Shown in pieces: positions 28,618 through 36,263 of a DNA stretch of 64,000 bases. The stretch covers positions 108,442 through 172,441 of the forward strand of contig CAZMSD010000003.1 in the NCBI GenBank assembly GCA_964568855.1. Direction: 5' to 3'. The stretch comes from CAZMSD01 sp964568855 (GTDB lineage Bacteria > CAIWAD01). A model generated the notes under the pieces. It worked only from the letters and a program-made list of their open reading frames with translations. It made no database searches and was not told the origin of the DNA. The stretch's first letter is position 1. Every line of letters begins with the position of its first letter. Position numbers and translations under genes: made by a program.

Positions 28618-30060
28618 ATGAAGCAGGACCGATCGCGCTATCAGAATCCCTTGCTTGACCGCTACAGCTCGGCGGAAATGGTCTGCATCTTCAGTCCGCA
28701 GGCCAAGTTCCGCACCTGGCGGCGGCTCTGGACGGCCCTGGCGGAATCGCAGCTGGAGCTGGGATTGCCGGTGACCGCAGAGCAGGTGGAGGAGCTGCGG
28801 AGCAGGGTGGACGACATCGACTTCGAAGCCGCCGACAGACGCGAAGGTATCACGCGGCACGACGTGATGAGTCATGTCCACGCCTACGGCCTGCAGTGCC
28901 CCGGGGCGGCTGGCATCATCCACCTGGGCGCCACCAGCGCCTACGTGACCGACAACACGGACCTGCTCCAGATGCGCGAGGCGCTGAACCTGCTGCGCCG
29001 CCGGCTGCTGCAGGCCGTCTCCCCCCTGGCAGGTTTCTGCAGGGAACACGCCGCCCTGCCGGCCCTGGGCTATACGCATCTCCAGCCTGCCCAGCCGGTG
29101 ACCGTGGGCAAGCGCGCCGCGCTCTGGCTGCAGGATCTCCTGCTGGACCACGAGGACCTGGAGCACCGGCTGGCCACCCTGCGCTTCCGGGGGGTCAAGG
29201 GCACCACCGGGACCCAGGCCAGTTTCCTGACGCTGTTCAAGGGCGACGGGGAGAAGGTTCGCGAACTGGACGCGCGTGTCACACGTAAAATGGGCTTCGA
29301 GTCCCGCTACGAGGTCTGCGGCCAGACCTACCCACGGAAGGAGGACGCCCGGATCCTCGACTGGCTGGCCGGAATCGGTCGCAGCGGGCACCGGATCACC
29401 AACGATCTGCGGTTGCTGCAGCACTTATACGAGATCGAGGAGCCCTTCGAGAGCGGGCAGATCGGTTCCAGCGCCATGGCCTACAAGCGGAATCCCATGC
29501 GCGGCGAGCGGGCCGCCAGCCTGTCCAAGTACCTGATGGCGCTGCCCCAGGGCCCGGGGATGACCGCCGCCACCCAGTTCTTCGAGCGCACGCTGGACGA
29601 CAGCGCCCAGAAGCGCATCGCCGTGCCCGAGGCCTTCCTGGCCGCGGACGCGGTGCTGCTGCTCCTGCGCAGCGTCTTCGCCGGCCTGGTGGTGCACCCC
29701 TCCGTGATACAGCGTCGCCTGGAGGAGGAGTTGCCCTTCCTGGCCACGGAGACGATCCTGATGGAAGCCGTGTCGCGCGGGGCGGACCGCCAGGAGACGC
29801 ACGAGCTGATCCGCGTGCACGCCATGGAGGCCCGGCGCAGGATCCTCGACGAGGGTGCGGCCAACGACCTGCTGGACCGCCTGGCCGGCGATCCGGGATT
29901 GCCCTTCGAACGGGATGACCTGGAGCAGCTGTGCGAGGCCCGGGCCTTCACGGGGCGGGCCGCGGAACAGGTGCAGGAATTCCTGCGCTCCCGCGTCGAT
30001 CCCCTGCTTGAAACTCACCGGGAAGAGCTGGAAGGCGACACGGAGGAACCGCGCGTGTGA
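28618..30060 (+). CDS. purB: Adenylosuccinate lyase
   Basis: A 480-residue fumarase-superfamily lyase that acts twice in purine synthesis (SAICAR to AICAR, adenylosuccinate to AMP). The signature SSAMAYKRNPMRGERAASL near residue 285 is diagnostic. HLGATSAYVTDN and GYTHLQPAQPVT supply active-site His and Thr residues. The length and the YKRNPMR form resemble the longer, animal-like ADSL clade rather than the short Bacillus type. The start is the ATG at 28618; the open frame extends upstream without support. It is convergent with the DUF4143 gene. Confidence 0.93.
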   Translation: MKQDRSRYQNPLLDRYSSAEMVCIFSPQAKFRTWRRLWTALAESQLELGLPVTAEQVEELRSRVDDIDFEAADRREGITRHDVMSHVHAYGLQCPGAAGIIHLGATSAYVTDNTDLLQMREALNLLRRRLLQAVSPLAGFCREHAALPALGYTHLQPAQPVTVGKRAALWLQDLLLDHEDLEHRLATLRFRGVKGTTGTQASFLTLFKGDGEKVRELDARVTRKMGFESRYEVCGQTYPRKEDARILDWLAGIGRSGHRITNDLRLLQHLYEIEEPFESGQIGSSAMAYKRNPMRGERAASLSKYLMALPQGPGMTAATQFFERTLDDSAQKRIAVPEAFLAADAVLLLLRSVFAGLVVHPSVIQRRLEEELPFLATETILMEAVSRGADRQETHELIRVHAMEARRRILDEGAANDLLDRLAGDPGLPFERDDLEQLCEARAFTGRAAEQVQEFLRSRVDPLLETHREELEGDTEEPRV

Positions 30061-30120
30061 TAGGCAACTGGCTGGTCAGGTACAGCGCTTGGGGACCGGT
30101 CTCGGTCGTTGATGACGGAT

Positions 30121-31278
30121 TCAAGGATTGCCGTAGGAACTCAGCCACTCCACGAGCCAGGTGAGATTGCAGGACACCTTGTCGTCCCGTTCGATTATCC
30201 GCCTGGTTTGTGACACAAGAAATTGGCGATCGGCGCCTATCAGATCCGCCAGATGGTTCAGCCTCCGCATGTCCTCCAGCCGTGGGGATGTGGTCAGTTT
30301 CACTTCCATGGCCCATAGTTCTTGAGACGTTTCAACGACCAGATCGATTTCATGTCCATCCGAAGTGCGCAGGAAGTATACTGATGCAGGCACATCGTGA
30401 GCTTGAACAGCCGCCAGCAACTGCTCGATCACGAATCCTTCCCAGCTTGCCCCGACCCAGGGCCGGGCAAGCAGCGCATCGCGGCTGTCCGCTTGCAGCA
30501 ATGCGTGCAGCAAGCCCGAATCGCGCCAGAATACTTTCGGACTCTTCACCAGCCGTTTTTTCAGGTTTGCGTGATACGGTTGAATACGGCGGATGAGGAA
30601 TGCCCCCTCCAGATAATCCAGGTAGCCGCTGACCGTGTGGTGCGACAAACCCAGGCTGCGGCCGATCGCCGAGGCGTTCCATGTCTGACCGTGAACGGCG
30701 GCAAGCATCCTGAACAGGCGTTGGGTGACTTGCGGTCGGGCGGGCAATCCCCAGAGCGGCAGATCCCGCTGGGCCAGTATATCCAGATAATCCAACTGCC
30801 AGTGCGGAAACTCACCACCGCGCAATAGACCGCCGTCGGGAAAGCCTCCGTGCAACCACAGCTTTTCGCGCTGAGCGGGACGCTTCACTTCCATGTAACT
30901 CAAAGGGGTCAACTCCACCACGGCGCACCGGCCGGCGAGTGACTCCGACACTTGCCGCATCAGAGCGGGAGAGACGGAACCCGTCAGGAGGAAACGGTTC
31001 ATCCGCTTCCGGTCCCGATCGATACTGCCTCGCAGCCGATTGTAGAGTTCCGGCCAGGACTGGGCTTCATCGAAGACCACCAACCGCTTCCCGGATTCCA
31101 CATCGTCCCAATCGAGATTCAGTTTCAGGCGATCGGCTTCCTGCTCCATGTCAAAGAACTTGCTCGAGAGGGTACAGGCAAGAGTCGTCTTTCCGCTCTG
31201 GCGTGGTCCGACCAGTACCACTGCGGGATTGCTTCGTAGTCGTTTCTTAATCAACGGGACTAATGCGCGGGGAATCAT
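30121..31278 (-). CDS. DUF4143-type AAA ATPase
   Basis: A 385-residue protein with an N-terminal AAA_14 ATPase (Walker A GPRQSGKTT near residue 24; Walker B-like LVVFDEAQ near 70) and a C-terminal DUF4143 domain. Within DUF4143, a helix-turn-helix-like stretch (NASAIGRSLGLSHHTVSGYLDYLEG) and a nuclease-fold-like segment (DGHEIDLVVET ... WAMEVKL) can be seen. These genes are common as mobile single units in bacteria and archaea, and their function is unsettled. The DNA is less GC-rich than its neighbours, which suggests transfer. A 20-base inverted repeat lies 9 bases upstream of the ATG. Confidence 0.85.
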   Translation of the reverse strand: MIPRALVPLIKKRLRSNPAVVLVGPRQSGKTTLACTLSSKFFDMEQEADRLKLNLDWDDVESGKRLVVFDEAQSWPELYNRLRGSIDRDRKRMNRFLLTGSVSPALMRQVSESLAGRCAVVELTPLSYMEVKRPAQREKLWLHGGFPDGGLLRGGEFPHWQLDYLDILAQRDLPLWGLPARPQVTQRLFRMLAAVHGQTWNASAIGRSLGLSHHTVSGYLDYLEGAFLIRRIQPYHANLKKRLVKSPKVFWRDSGLLHALLQADSRDALLARPWVGASWEGFVIEQLLAAVQAHDVPASVYFLRTSDGHEIDLVVETSQELWAMEVKLTTSPRLEDMRRLNHLADLIGADRQFLVSQTRRIIERDDKVSCNLTWLVEWLSSYGNP

Positions 31279-31287
31279 GTCTTGTAT

Positions 31288-31307
31288 ATTGGAAAACCAT
31301 TTCCAAT
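31288..31307. promoter_or_regulatory. Operator-like perfect inverted repeat
   Basis: The arms ATTGGAAA and TTTCCAAT are perfect complements around the 4-base spacer ACCA. The element ends 9 bases before the DUF4143 ATG, where a repressor would block transcription or translation. A related repeat lies 200 bases further upstream. Confidence 0.6.
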
Positions 31308-31618
31308 TTGCAAACTATCTAATCCGCAGACCGATTCATCGAGCGGTAGAACAGCGTAATACACACCCTGTTGCGGCATAGGTGGATTGACGTATGCACC
31401 CTAACGGAGCACATGCGTTTATACAGGGTTTCGGCGGTGCTGGACTGATTAGACCGCGTTGGATCCGCCGGTGGTGTGCAGGTGTGAGGTTTGCAGATTG
31501 GAAACGCCTTTCTAATCTGCAGGAATCCGAACAGCGGCAGGCAGACGTGTTATGTAATACGCCCGGCGGCGCAGTGGACGGGAATTGCGGGCCCGCTAAG
31601 CGTGCACCGTTCTAGGCC
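31308..31618. other. Gene-free intergenic stretch with operator-like repeat
   Basis: No convincing gene is present. The stretch holds a second operator-like inverted repeat and two GTAATAC heptamers (31356 and 31554). Its composition is nearer the DUF4143 gene than the flanking housekeeping genes. It may be a remnant of the insertion that brought that gene. Confidence 0.5.
31493..31520. promoter_or_regulatory. Second operator-like inverted repeat
   Basis: The arms GCAGATTGGAAA and TTTCTAATCTGC are complementary over 12 bases with one mismatch around the 4-base spacer CGCC. The core ATTGGAAA-N4-TTTC(C/T)AAT is shared with the repeat at 31288-31307, so both look like sites for the same dimeric protein. 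Confidence 0.55.
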
Positions 31619-32869
31619 CTAGCTCAGCTTGTGCACCACCAGCCCGCTGCGCAGCTTGGGTTCGAACCAGGTGCTCTTGGGCGGCATCACCTTGCCGGCG
31701 TCGGCCACCGCCATCAGGTCCTCGATCGAGGTGGGATACATGCTGAAGGCGCAGGCCCAGCCGCCCTCCTCGACGCGGCGCTCCAGCTCGCCCAGGCCCC
31801 GGATACCGCCCACGAAATCGATCCGCGCGTCCGTGCGGGGATCCTCGATGCCCAGCAGTTTCGTCAGCACTTTCCGCTGCAGCACGGACACGTCCAGGCC
31901 GTCCACCGGATCGCCCCTGTTGATCACCTCCAGGCGGGCCTCCAGCTTGTACCAGGCGCCGCCAAGGTAGAGGCCGAACCGCCCGCGACTCTCCGGGCGG
32001 TAGGGCTCGCCTTTGCCGGAAACGCGCTCCAGCGTAAAAGAGGCCTCGAGCGCCTCGAGGAACTCCCCTTCGCTGCGGCTCCCCAGGTCGCGGATTACCC
32101 GGTTGTAGTCCATGACGTGCAACTGGTCGCTGGGAAAACAGACGGCCAGGAAGCGATTATACTCCTCCGCGCCCGTGTAGCCGGAATCGGCTTCACGCCG
32201 CCGCCGGCCCACCGCGGCGGCACTGGCGCTGCGGTGGTGACCATCGGCCACGTAGAGGTTCCTGATCCTGGCGAAGGCGGCGCCCAGGTCCTCGGTCGCG
32301 CGCCGGTCGCTGCAGATCCACATCGTGTGACGCACGCCGTCGGCGCTGAAATCGTAGACCGGTCGATGGGCCGCGATCCACTGGTCCACCTGGCGGTCCA
32401 CCTTCTCCGCCGGCCGGTAGGTCAGGAATACTGGGCCGGTGTTGGCGTCCGTCGTCTCCACGTGCCGGATACGGTCGCGCTCCTTGTCGGCGCGCGTGTG
32501 TTCGTGCTTCTTGATCACGTCCTGCAGGTAGTCGTCCACGCTGCAGCAGCCCACGATGCCGGTCTGGACGCGGCCGTCCATTTCCTGGCGATAGAAGTAG
32601 AAGCAGTCCGCATCGTCCTGGACCAGCTTCCCCAGCAGGATCAGGCGGTCGAGGTTCTCGCGCGCCTTCCGGTAGACTTCGTCGCCGTAGGGATCCTGGC
32701 CCGCGGGCAGGTCGATTTCCGACTTGACGACGTGCAGGAAGCTCAGCTTGTTGCCCTCCGCCTCCCGGCGCGCCTCGGCGCTGTTCAGCACGTCGTAGGG
32801 CTTCGAGGCGATATCCTCCGCGAACTCGGCCCGGGGCCGGAACCCCTTGAAAGGCTGGAATACGGCCAT
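31619..32869 (-). CDS. DUF1015 family protein
   Basis: A 416-residue cytoplasmic protein of the DUF1015 family. The N-terminal FKGFRPRAEFAEDIASKPYDVL is typical, as are IKKHEHTRADKERDRI and VADGHHRSASA. These conserved His, Glu and Asp clusters suggest a catalytic or metal site, but no biochemical role is firmly known to me. It is the last gene of a serC-like, serA, DUF1015 series on one strand, separated from serA by 34 bases. That repeated association in bacteria suggests a role in serine metabolism. Confidence 0.88.
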   Translation of the reverse strand: MAVFQPFKGFRPRAEFAEDIASKPYDVLNSAEARREAEGNKLSFLHVVKSEIDLPAGQDPYGDEVYRKARENLDRLILLGKLVQDDADCFYFYRQEMDGRVQTGIVGCCSVDDYLQDVIKKHEHTRADKERDRIRHVETTDANTGPVFLTYRPAEKVDRQVDQWIAAHRPVYDFSADGVRHTMWICSDRRATEDLGAAFARIRNLYVADGHHRSASAAAVGRRRREADSGYTGAEEYNRFLAVCFPSDQLHVMDYNRVIRDLGSRSEGEFLEALEASFTLERVSGKGEPYRPESRGRFGLYLGGAWYKLEARLEVINRGDPVDGLDVSVLQRKVLTKLLGIEDPRTDARIDFVGGIRGLGELERRVEEGGWACAFSMYPTSIEDLMAVADAGKVMPPKSTWFEPKLRSGLVVHKLS

Positions 32870-32903
32870 GGCACTCCCGATCCATTATGAAAGCAGGGCT
32901 GTA

Positions 32904-33821
32904 TTACGCTTCCGCGAAGAACTCGCGAACGATCTCCGCGACTTCGCCGCCCACGCGTTGCTGGGCCTGCCTGGTCTGGGCGCCGATGTGCGGCGTGACA
33001 CTCACGGCCGGGTGATTCACCAGCTCGCTGTTCCTCGTGGGCTCTTCGCTGAAGACGTCGATCCCGGTACCGGCCACCTTGCCGCTGTTCAAGGCCTCGA
33101 GCAGGGCGTCCTCGTCCACCACGCCGCCGCGGGAGCAGTTCACCAGGCGCACGCCTTCCTTCATCTTCGCGAACTCCGCCGACCCGATCAGGGCGCCCTT
33201 TTCCGCGTCGTAGGGCACGTGCAGGCTGATGTAGTCGCTGCGCGCCAGCAGGTCGTCGAATTCCACCCGTTCGACGCCCTCGTGCTCCCAGCTCACCCCC
33301 GGCAGATCCGTGTAGATCACGATCATTCCCAGGCCCATGGCCCGCAGGGCCGTTTCGCGGCCGATCCGGCCGATGCCCACCACGCCCAGGACGGCGCCGG
33401 AAAGCTCGACGCCCTTGTACTGTTTCTTGTTCCACTCGCCCAGGCGCATGGTGGCGTTGGCCACGCCGATGAAGCGGCTGACGGCGAACATGTGCGCGAT
33501 CGCCAGTTCGGCCACGCTGGCGCTGGAAGCCGTGGGCGTGTTACGCACCTCGATTCCCTCGGCCCGGGCGAACTCGTGATCGATGTTGTCGATGCCCACG
33601 CCCCCGCGGACGATCAGTTTCAGGCGCCCGCCCTCCAGGGCGGCCCTGATGTTCGGCTCGCGCAGCTTGGTAGCGCTGCGGACGACGATGGCGTCCACCT
33701 CCTTGAGGCGGTTGTTGAGTTCCTCGCCTTCGTAGTGCGTTGTGACGGTCTCGAATCCCAGCTCCTTCAGCCGGGTGATTGCGGCCGTGTCCAGGCCGTC
33801 GTTCAGAAGGATGCGGATCAT
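32904..33821 (-). CDS. serA: D-3-phosphoglycerate dehydrogenase-like protein, short form
   Basis: A 305-residue D-2-hydroxyacid dehydrogenase. GVGIDNIDHEFA, the Rossmann motif VVGIGRIGRETALRA, the NCSRGGVVDEDAL stretch with the catalytic Arg region and TPHIGAQT with the catalytic His are visible. It lacks the C-terminal ACT regulatory domain of classic SerA, so serine feedback through ACT is not possible. Context next to a SerC-like aminotransferase supports phosphoglycerate as substrate. GAGAGGCG precedes the ATG. Confidence 0.85.
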   Translation of the reverse strand: MIRILLNDGLDTAAITRLKELGFETVTTHYEGEELNNRLKEVDAIVVRSATKLREPNIRAALEGGRLKLIVRGGVGIDNIDHEFARAEGIEVRNTPTASSASVAELAIAHMFAVSRFIGVANATMRLGEWNKKQYKGVELSGAVLGVVGIGRIGRETALRAMGLGMIVIYTDLPGVSWEHEGVERVEFDDLLARSDYISLHVPYDAEKGALIGSAEFAKMKEGVRLVNCSRGGVVDEDALLEALNSGKVAGTGIDVFSEEPTRNSELVNHPAVSVTPHIGAQTRQAQQRVGGEVAEIVREFFAEA

Positions 33822-33846
33822 CGCCTCTCTCCCGTTGCTGGTTTCA

Positions 33847-34920
33847 TTACAGGCCCAGGATCTCTTCGATCTGGCCGAAGAGCTGCTCCAGCTTCTGCTC
33901 GGTGCATTCCGCCATGTGCGCGATGCGGAAGGTCTTGTCCTTCAGGTCCCCGTAGCCGTTGGCGATCTGGAAGCCCCGCCGGCCGAGTTCCTTGTTCAGG
34001 TCGCCGACGCCGATCCCGCGCGTGTTGCGGACGACGGTAACGGAGCGGGAAGCGTACTTGTCGTCCACCAGCAGCTCGAAATGCTTCCGGCCCCATTCCC
34101 TGACGCATTCCATGTTCCGCCTGTGACGCTCCCAGCGGCTCTCCAGGCCTTCCTCCAGGATCAATCCCAGCTGCCGCCGCATGGCGTACATGTGGCTGAT
34201 CGACGGCGTGGATGGGTACTGGTGGTCCTTCTTGAAGATGAAATCGTAGAGTTTCACCAGGTCCAGGTAGAATCCGCGCTGGTCGATGCCCCTGGCCCGT
34301 TCGATCGCCCGCCGCGTCACCGAGCAGATCGCCATGCCGGGCGGCAAACCCAGCGCCTTCTGCGTGGATGTGATACAACAATCCACGCCCAGCTCGTCCA
34401 CGGGGATGCTGACGGCGCCCATCGAGGAAACCGCGTCCACCAGCCAGAAGACGTCGGGATAGCGACGGCGCACCTCGGCGATCTCGAAGACCGGGTTCAT
34501 CACGCCGCTGGAGGTTTCGTTGTGGGTGATCGTGAAGGTGTCGTACTTGCCCGTCGCCAGGGCCTCCTCGACGGCTTCGGGCAGGGTGGCCTGTCCCTGG
34601 GGCACCTCGTAGAGGTCGGCGGTCTTTCCGTTCGCGCGGGCCATTTCATACCAGCGCTTGCCGAAGGCGCCCACGGAGAACACCGCCACGCCCCGGTCCG
34701 TGAAGCAGCGGACCGCCCCCTCCATCAGGCCGCTGCCCGAGGAAGTGGACAGCAGGATCTGCTCCCCGGTCTGGAACACCTTCTGCAGTTGCTGTGATAC
34801 GCCGCGCTGCAGTTCGCTGGCAGCGGCCGTGCGGTGTCCGATCATCGACGTGCCCATTGCCTCGAGCGCCTCGGGACGCACGTCCACCGGACCGGGAATG
34901 AAAAGTCGCTTGTGGGTCAT
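33847..34920 (-). CDS. Class V aminotransferase, probable phosphoserine aminotransferase
   Basis: A 357-residue PLP enzyme of the class V fold. FIPGPVDVRPEALEAM opens the protein; STSSGSGLMEGA, the DAVSSMGA stretch with the PLP-binding Asp, and TSTQKALGLPPG with the PLP lysine follow. The form resembles archaeal/bacteroidal SerC and serine-glyoxylate aminotransferases; adjacency to serA favours phosphoserine synthesis. I chose the ATG at 34920 because GGAGGAACAG sits directly before it; an upstream extension lies in weak sequence. Confidence 0.83.
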   Translation of the reverse strand: MTHKRLFIPGPVDVRPEALEAMGTSMIGHRTAAASELQRGVSQQLQKVFQTGEQILLSTSSGSGLMEGAVRCFTDRGVAVFSVGAFGKRWYEMARANGKTADLYEVPQGQATLPEAVEEALATGKYDTFTITHNETSSGVMNPVFEIAEVRRRYPDVFWLVDAVSSMGAVSIPVDELGVDCCITSTQKALGLPPGMAICSVTRRAIERARGIDQRGFYLDLVKLYDFIFKKDHQYPSTPSISHMYAMRRQLGLILEEGLESRWERHRRNMECVREWGRKHFELLVDDKYASRSVTVVRNTRGIGVGDLNKELGRRGFQIANGYGDLKDKTFRIAHMAECTEQKLEQLFGQIEEILGL

Positions 34921-35044
34921 CTGTTCCTCCGGAAGAAATCGACGGACGGGCCGCGTCCGCCGCGGGAACCGCTCCCGCGGAGGCCGGCACAGGAATCTGG
35001 AATTTAACAAGTGATATCCATCCGGCAAGATGGTGGAAGGACGC

Positions 35045-36022
35045 TCAGGGTTCCAGGTTTGCGCGGCCGCGCTCCAGGTAGTTCTGGACGTAGTCCCGGA
35101 CGGCGTCCTCCAGCGGCGTCGAGGGAACCTTGAGACCGGCGTCAGCGGCCCGGCTCATGTCGGCGCAGGTATAGTACTGGTACTGGTCGCGCAGCTCAGG
35201 GGGCATGGCGATCCAGTCGATCTCCGGCTGCCGGTCCAGGGCCGCGAACACGGCATTCACCATGTCGTGGAAGCTGCGGGGTGCCCCGGTTCCCAGGTTG
35301 TAAACGCCCCCGGGGATCGAAGATTCGCGCGCCTGCAGCACGGTTTCCACCACGTCCTTGACGTAGACGAAGTCGCGCGTCTCGTCGCCGTCCCGGAAGC
35401 CCTCGCGGTGGTTGGCGAAGAGCTTGACGCGCCCGCGCTCCCGCACCTGCTCCCAGGCCTTGAGCGCCATCGAGCGCATGTCGCCCTTGTGATACTCGTT
35501 GACGCCGTAGACGTTGAAGAACTTGAAGCCCACGCTGTTCTCCAGCAGGCCCTCCGCGAGCATCCAGAGGTCGAAGCGCTGCTTGGAATAGCCGTAGATG
35601 GAGAGGGGTCTGAGGCGCCCTAGACGCTCGCGATCGTCGGAATAGCCCAGGTTCCCGTCGCCGTAGGTGGCGGCGCTTGAGGCGTAGACGAAGCGGACGC
35701 CGCGCTCGGCGCAGGCCAGCGCCAGGTCGCAGCTGTAGTGCGTGTTGTTCTCGAGGAGGTAGTCCGCGTCGCGCTCGAGGGTCGAACTGCAGGCGCCGAT
35801 GTGAAACACGGTCTCCGCGGACTCGGGCAGGCCGTCCTCCAGGAGCTGCTCGTGGAAGGCCTCCTTGTGCACGAAATTGCGGAAGCGCAGGGGCACCAGA
35901 TTGCGCCACTTCTCCCCCATGCCGAGGCGGTCGACGATCAGCAGGTCTTCGCAGCCCAGCTGGTTCAGCCTCCAGACCAGTGCGCTGCCGATGAAACCCG
36001 CTCCGCCGGTCACGATGATCAT
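35045..36022 (-). CDS. hldD: ADP-L-glycero-D-manno-heptose 6-epimerase
   Basis: A 325-residue extended short-chain dehydrogenase that epimerises ADP-heptose for LPS inner core. The NAD-binding VTGGAGFIGSALVWRLN is at the N-terminus. The catalytic region is SSAATYG followed by the YGYSKQRFD Tyr/Lys pair, and FFNVYGVNEYHKGDMRS is typical of this subfamily. GGGAGGAA precedes the ATG. It shows that the organism makes a heptose-containing LPS. A 240-base divergent gap separates it from the M1 peptidase gene. Confidence 0.92.
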   Translation of the reverse strand: MIIVTGGAGFIGSALVWRLNQLGCEDLLIVDRLGMGEKWRNLVPLRFRNFVHKEAFHEQLLEDGLPESAETVFHIGACSSTLERDADYLLENNTHYSCDLALACAERGVRFVYASSAATYGDGNLGYSDDRERLGRLRPLSIYGYSKQRFDLWMLAEGLLENSVGFKFFNVYGVNEYHKGDMRSMALKAWEQVRERGRVKLFANHREGFRDGDETRDFVYVKDVVETVLQARESSIPGGVYNLGTGAPRSFHDMVNAVFAALDRQPEIDWIAMPPELRDQYQYYTCADMSRAADAGLKVPSTPLEDAVRDYVQNYLERGRANLEP

Positions 36023-36156
36023 GGATTCCTCCCGCTTGGATCGTTCCCTCCGCCGCGGAGCGAACCGCGGAATTTAGCAAAGCGGAAAGTGGAGGCCGGC
36101 TCGAACGCGCCCGGCCGGCGCGCGGGGCTTGCGCTTGCGCCTCATGTTCCATATCT

Positions 36157-36184
36157 AAGTGAAACCGTATCCAAGTGAAACCGT
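36157..36184. promoter_or_regulatory. Tandem 12-base direct repeat in divergent promoter region
   Basis: AAGTGAAACCGT occurs twice, at 36157-36168 and 36173-36184, a 16-base period, in the 241-base gap between hldD and the M1 peptidase gene. It looks like a binding site for an activator or a small local duplication. Nothing else in this gap was recognised. Confidence 0.4.
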
Positions 36185-36263
36185 TGAACCGGAACATCCT
36201 CTCAACCCTGCCAGAACCTGAACCGGACTCAGGGGATTATTGTCCACAAGCAGCGAGGAAAAC

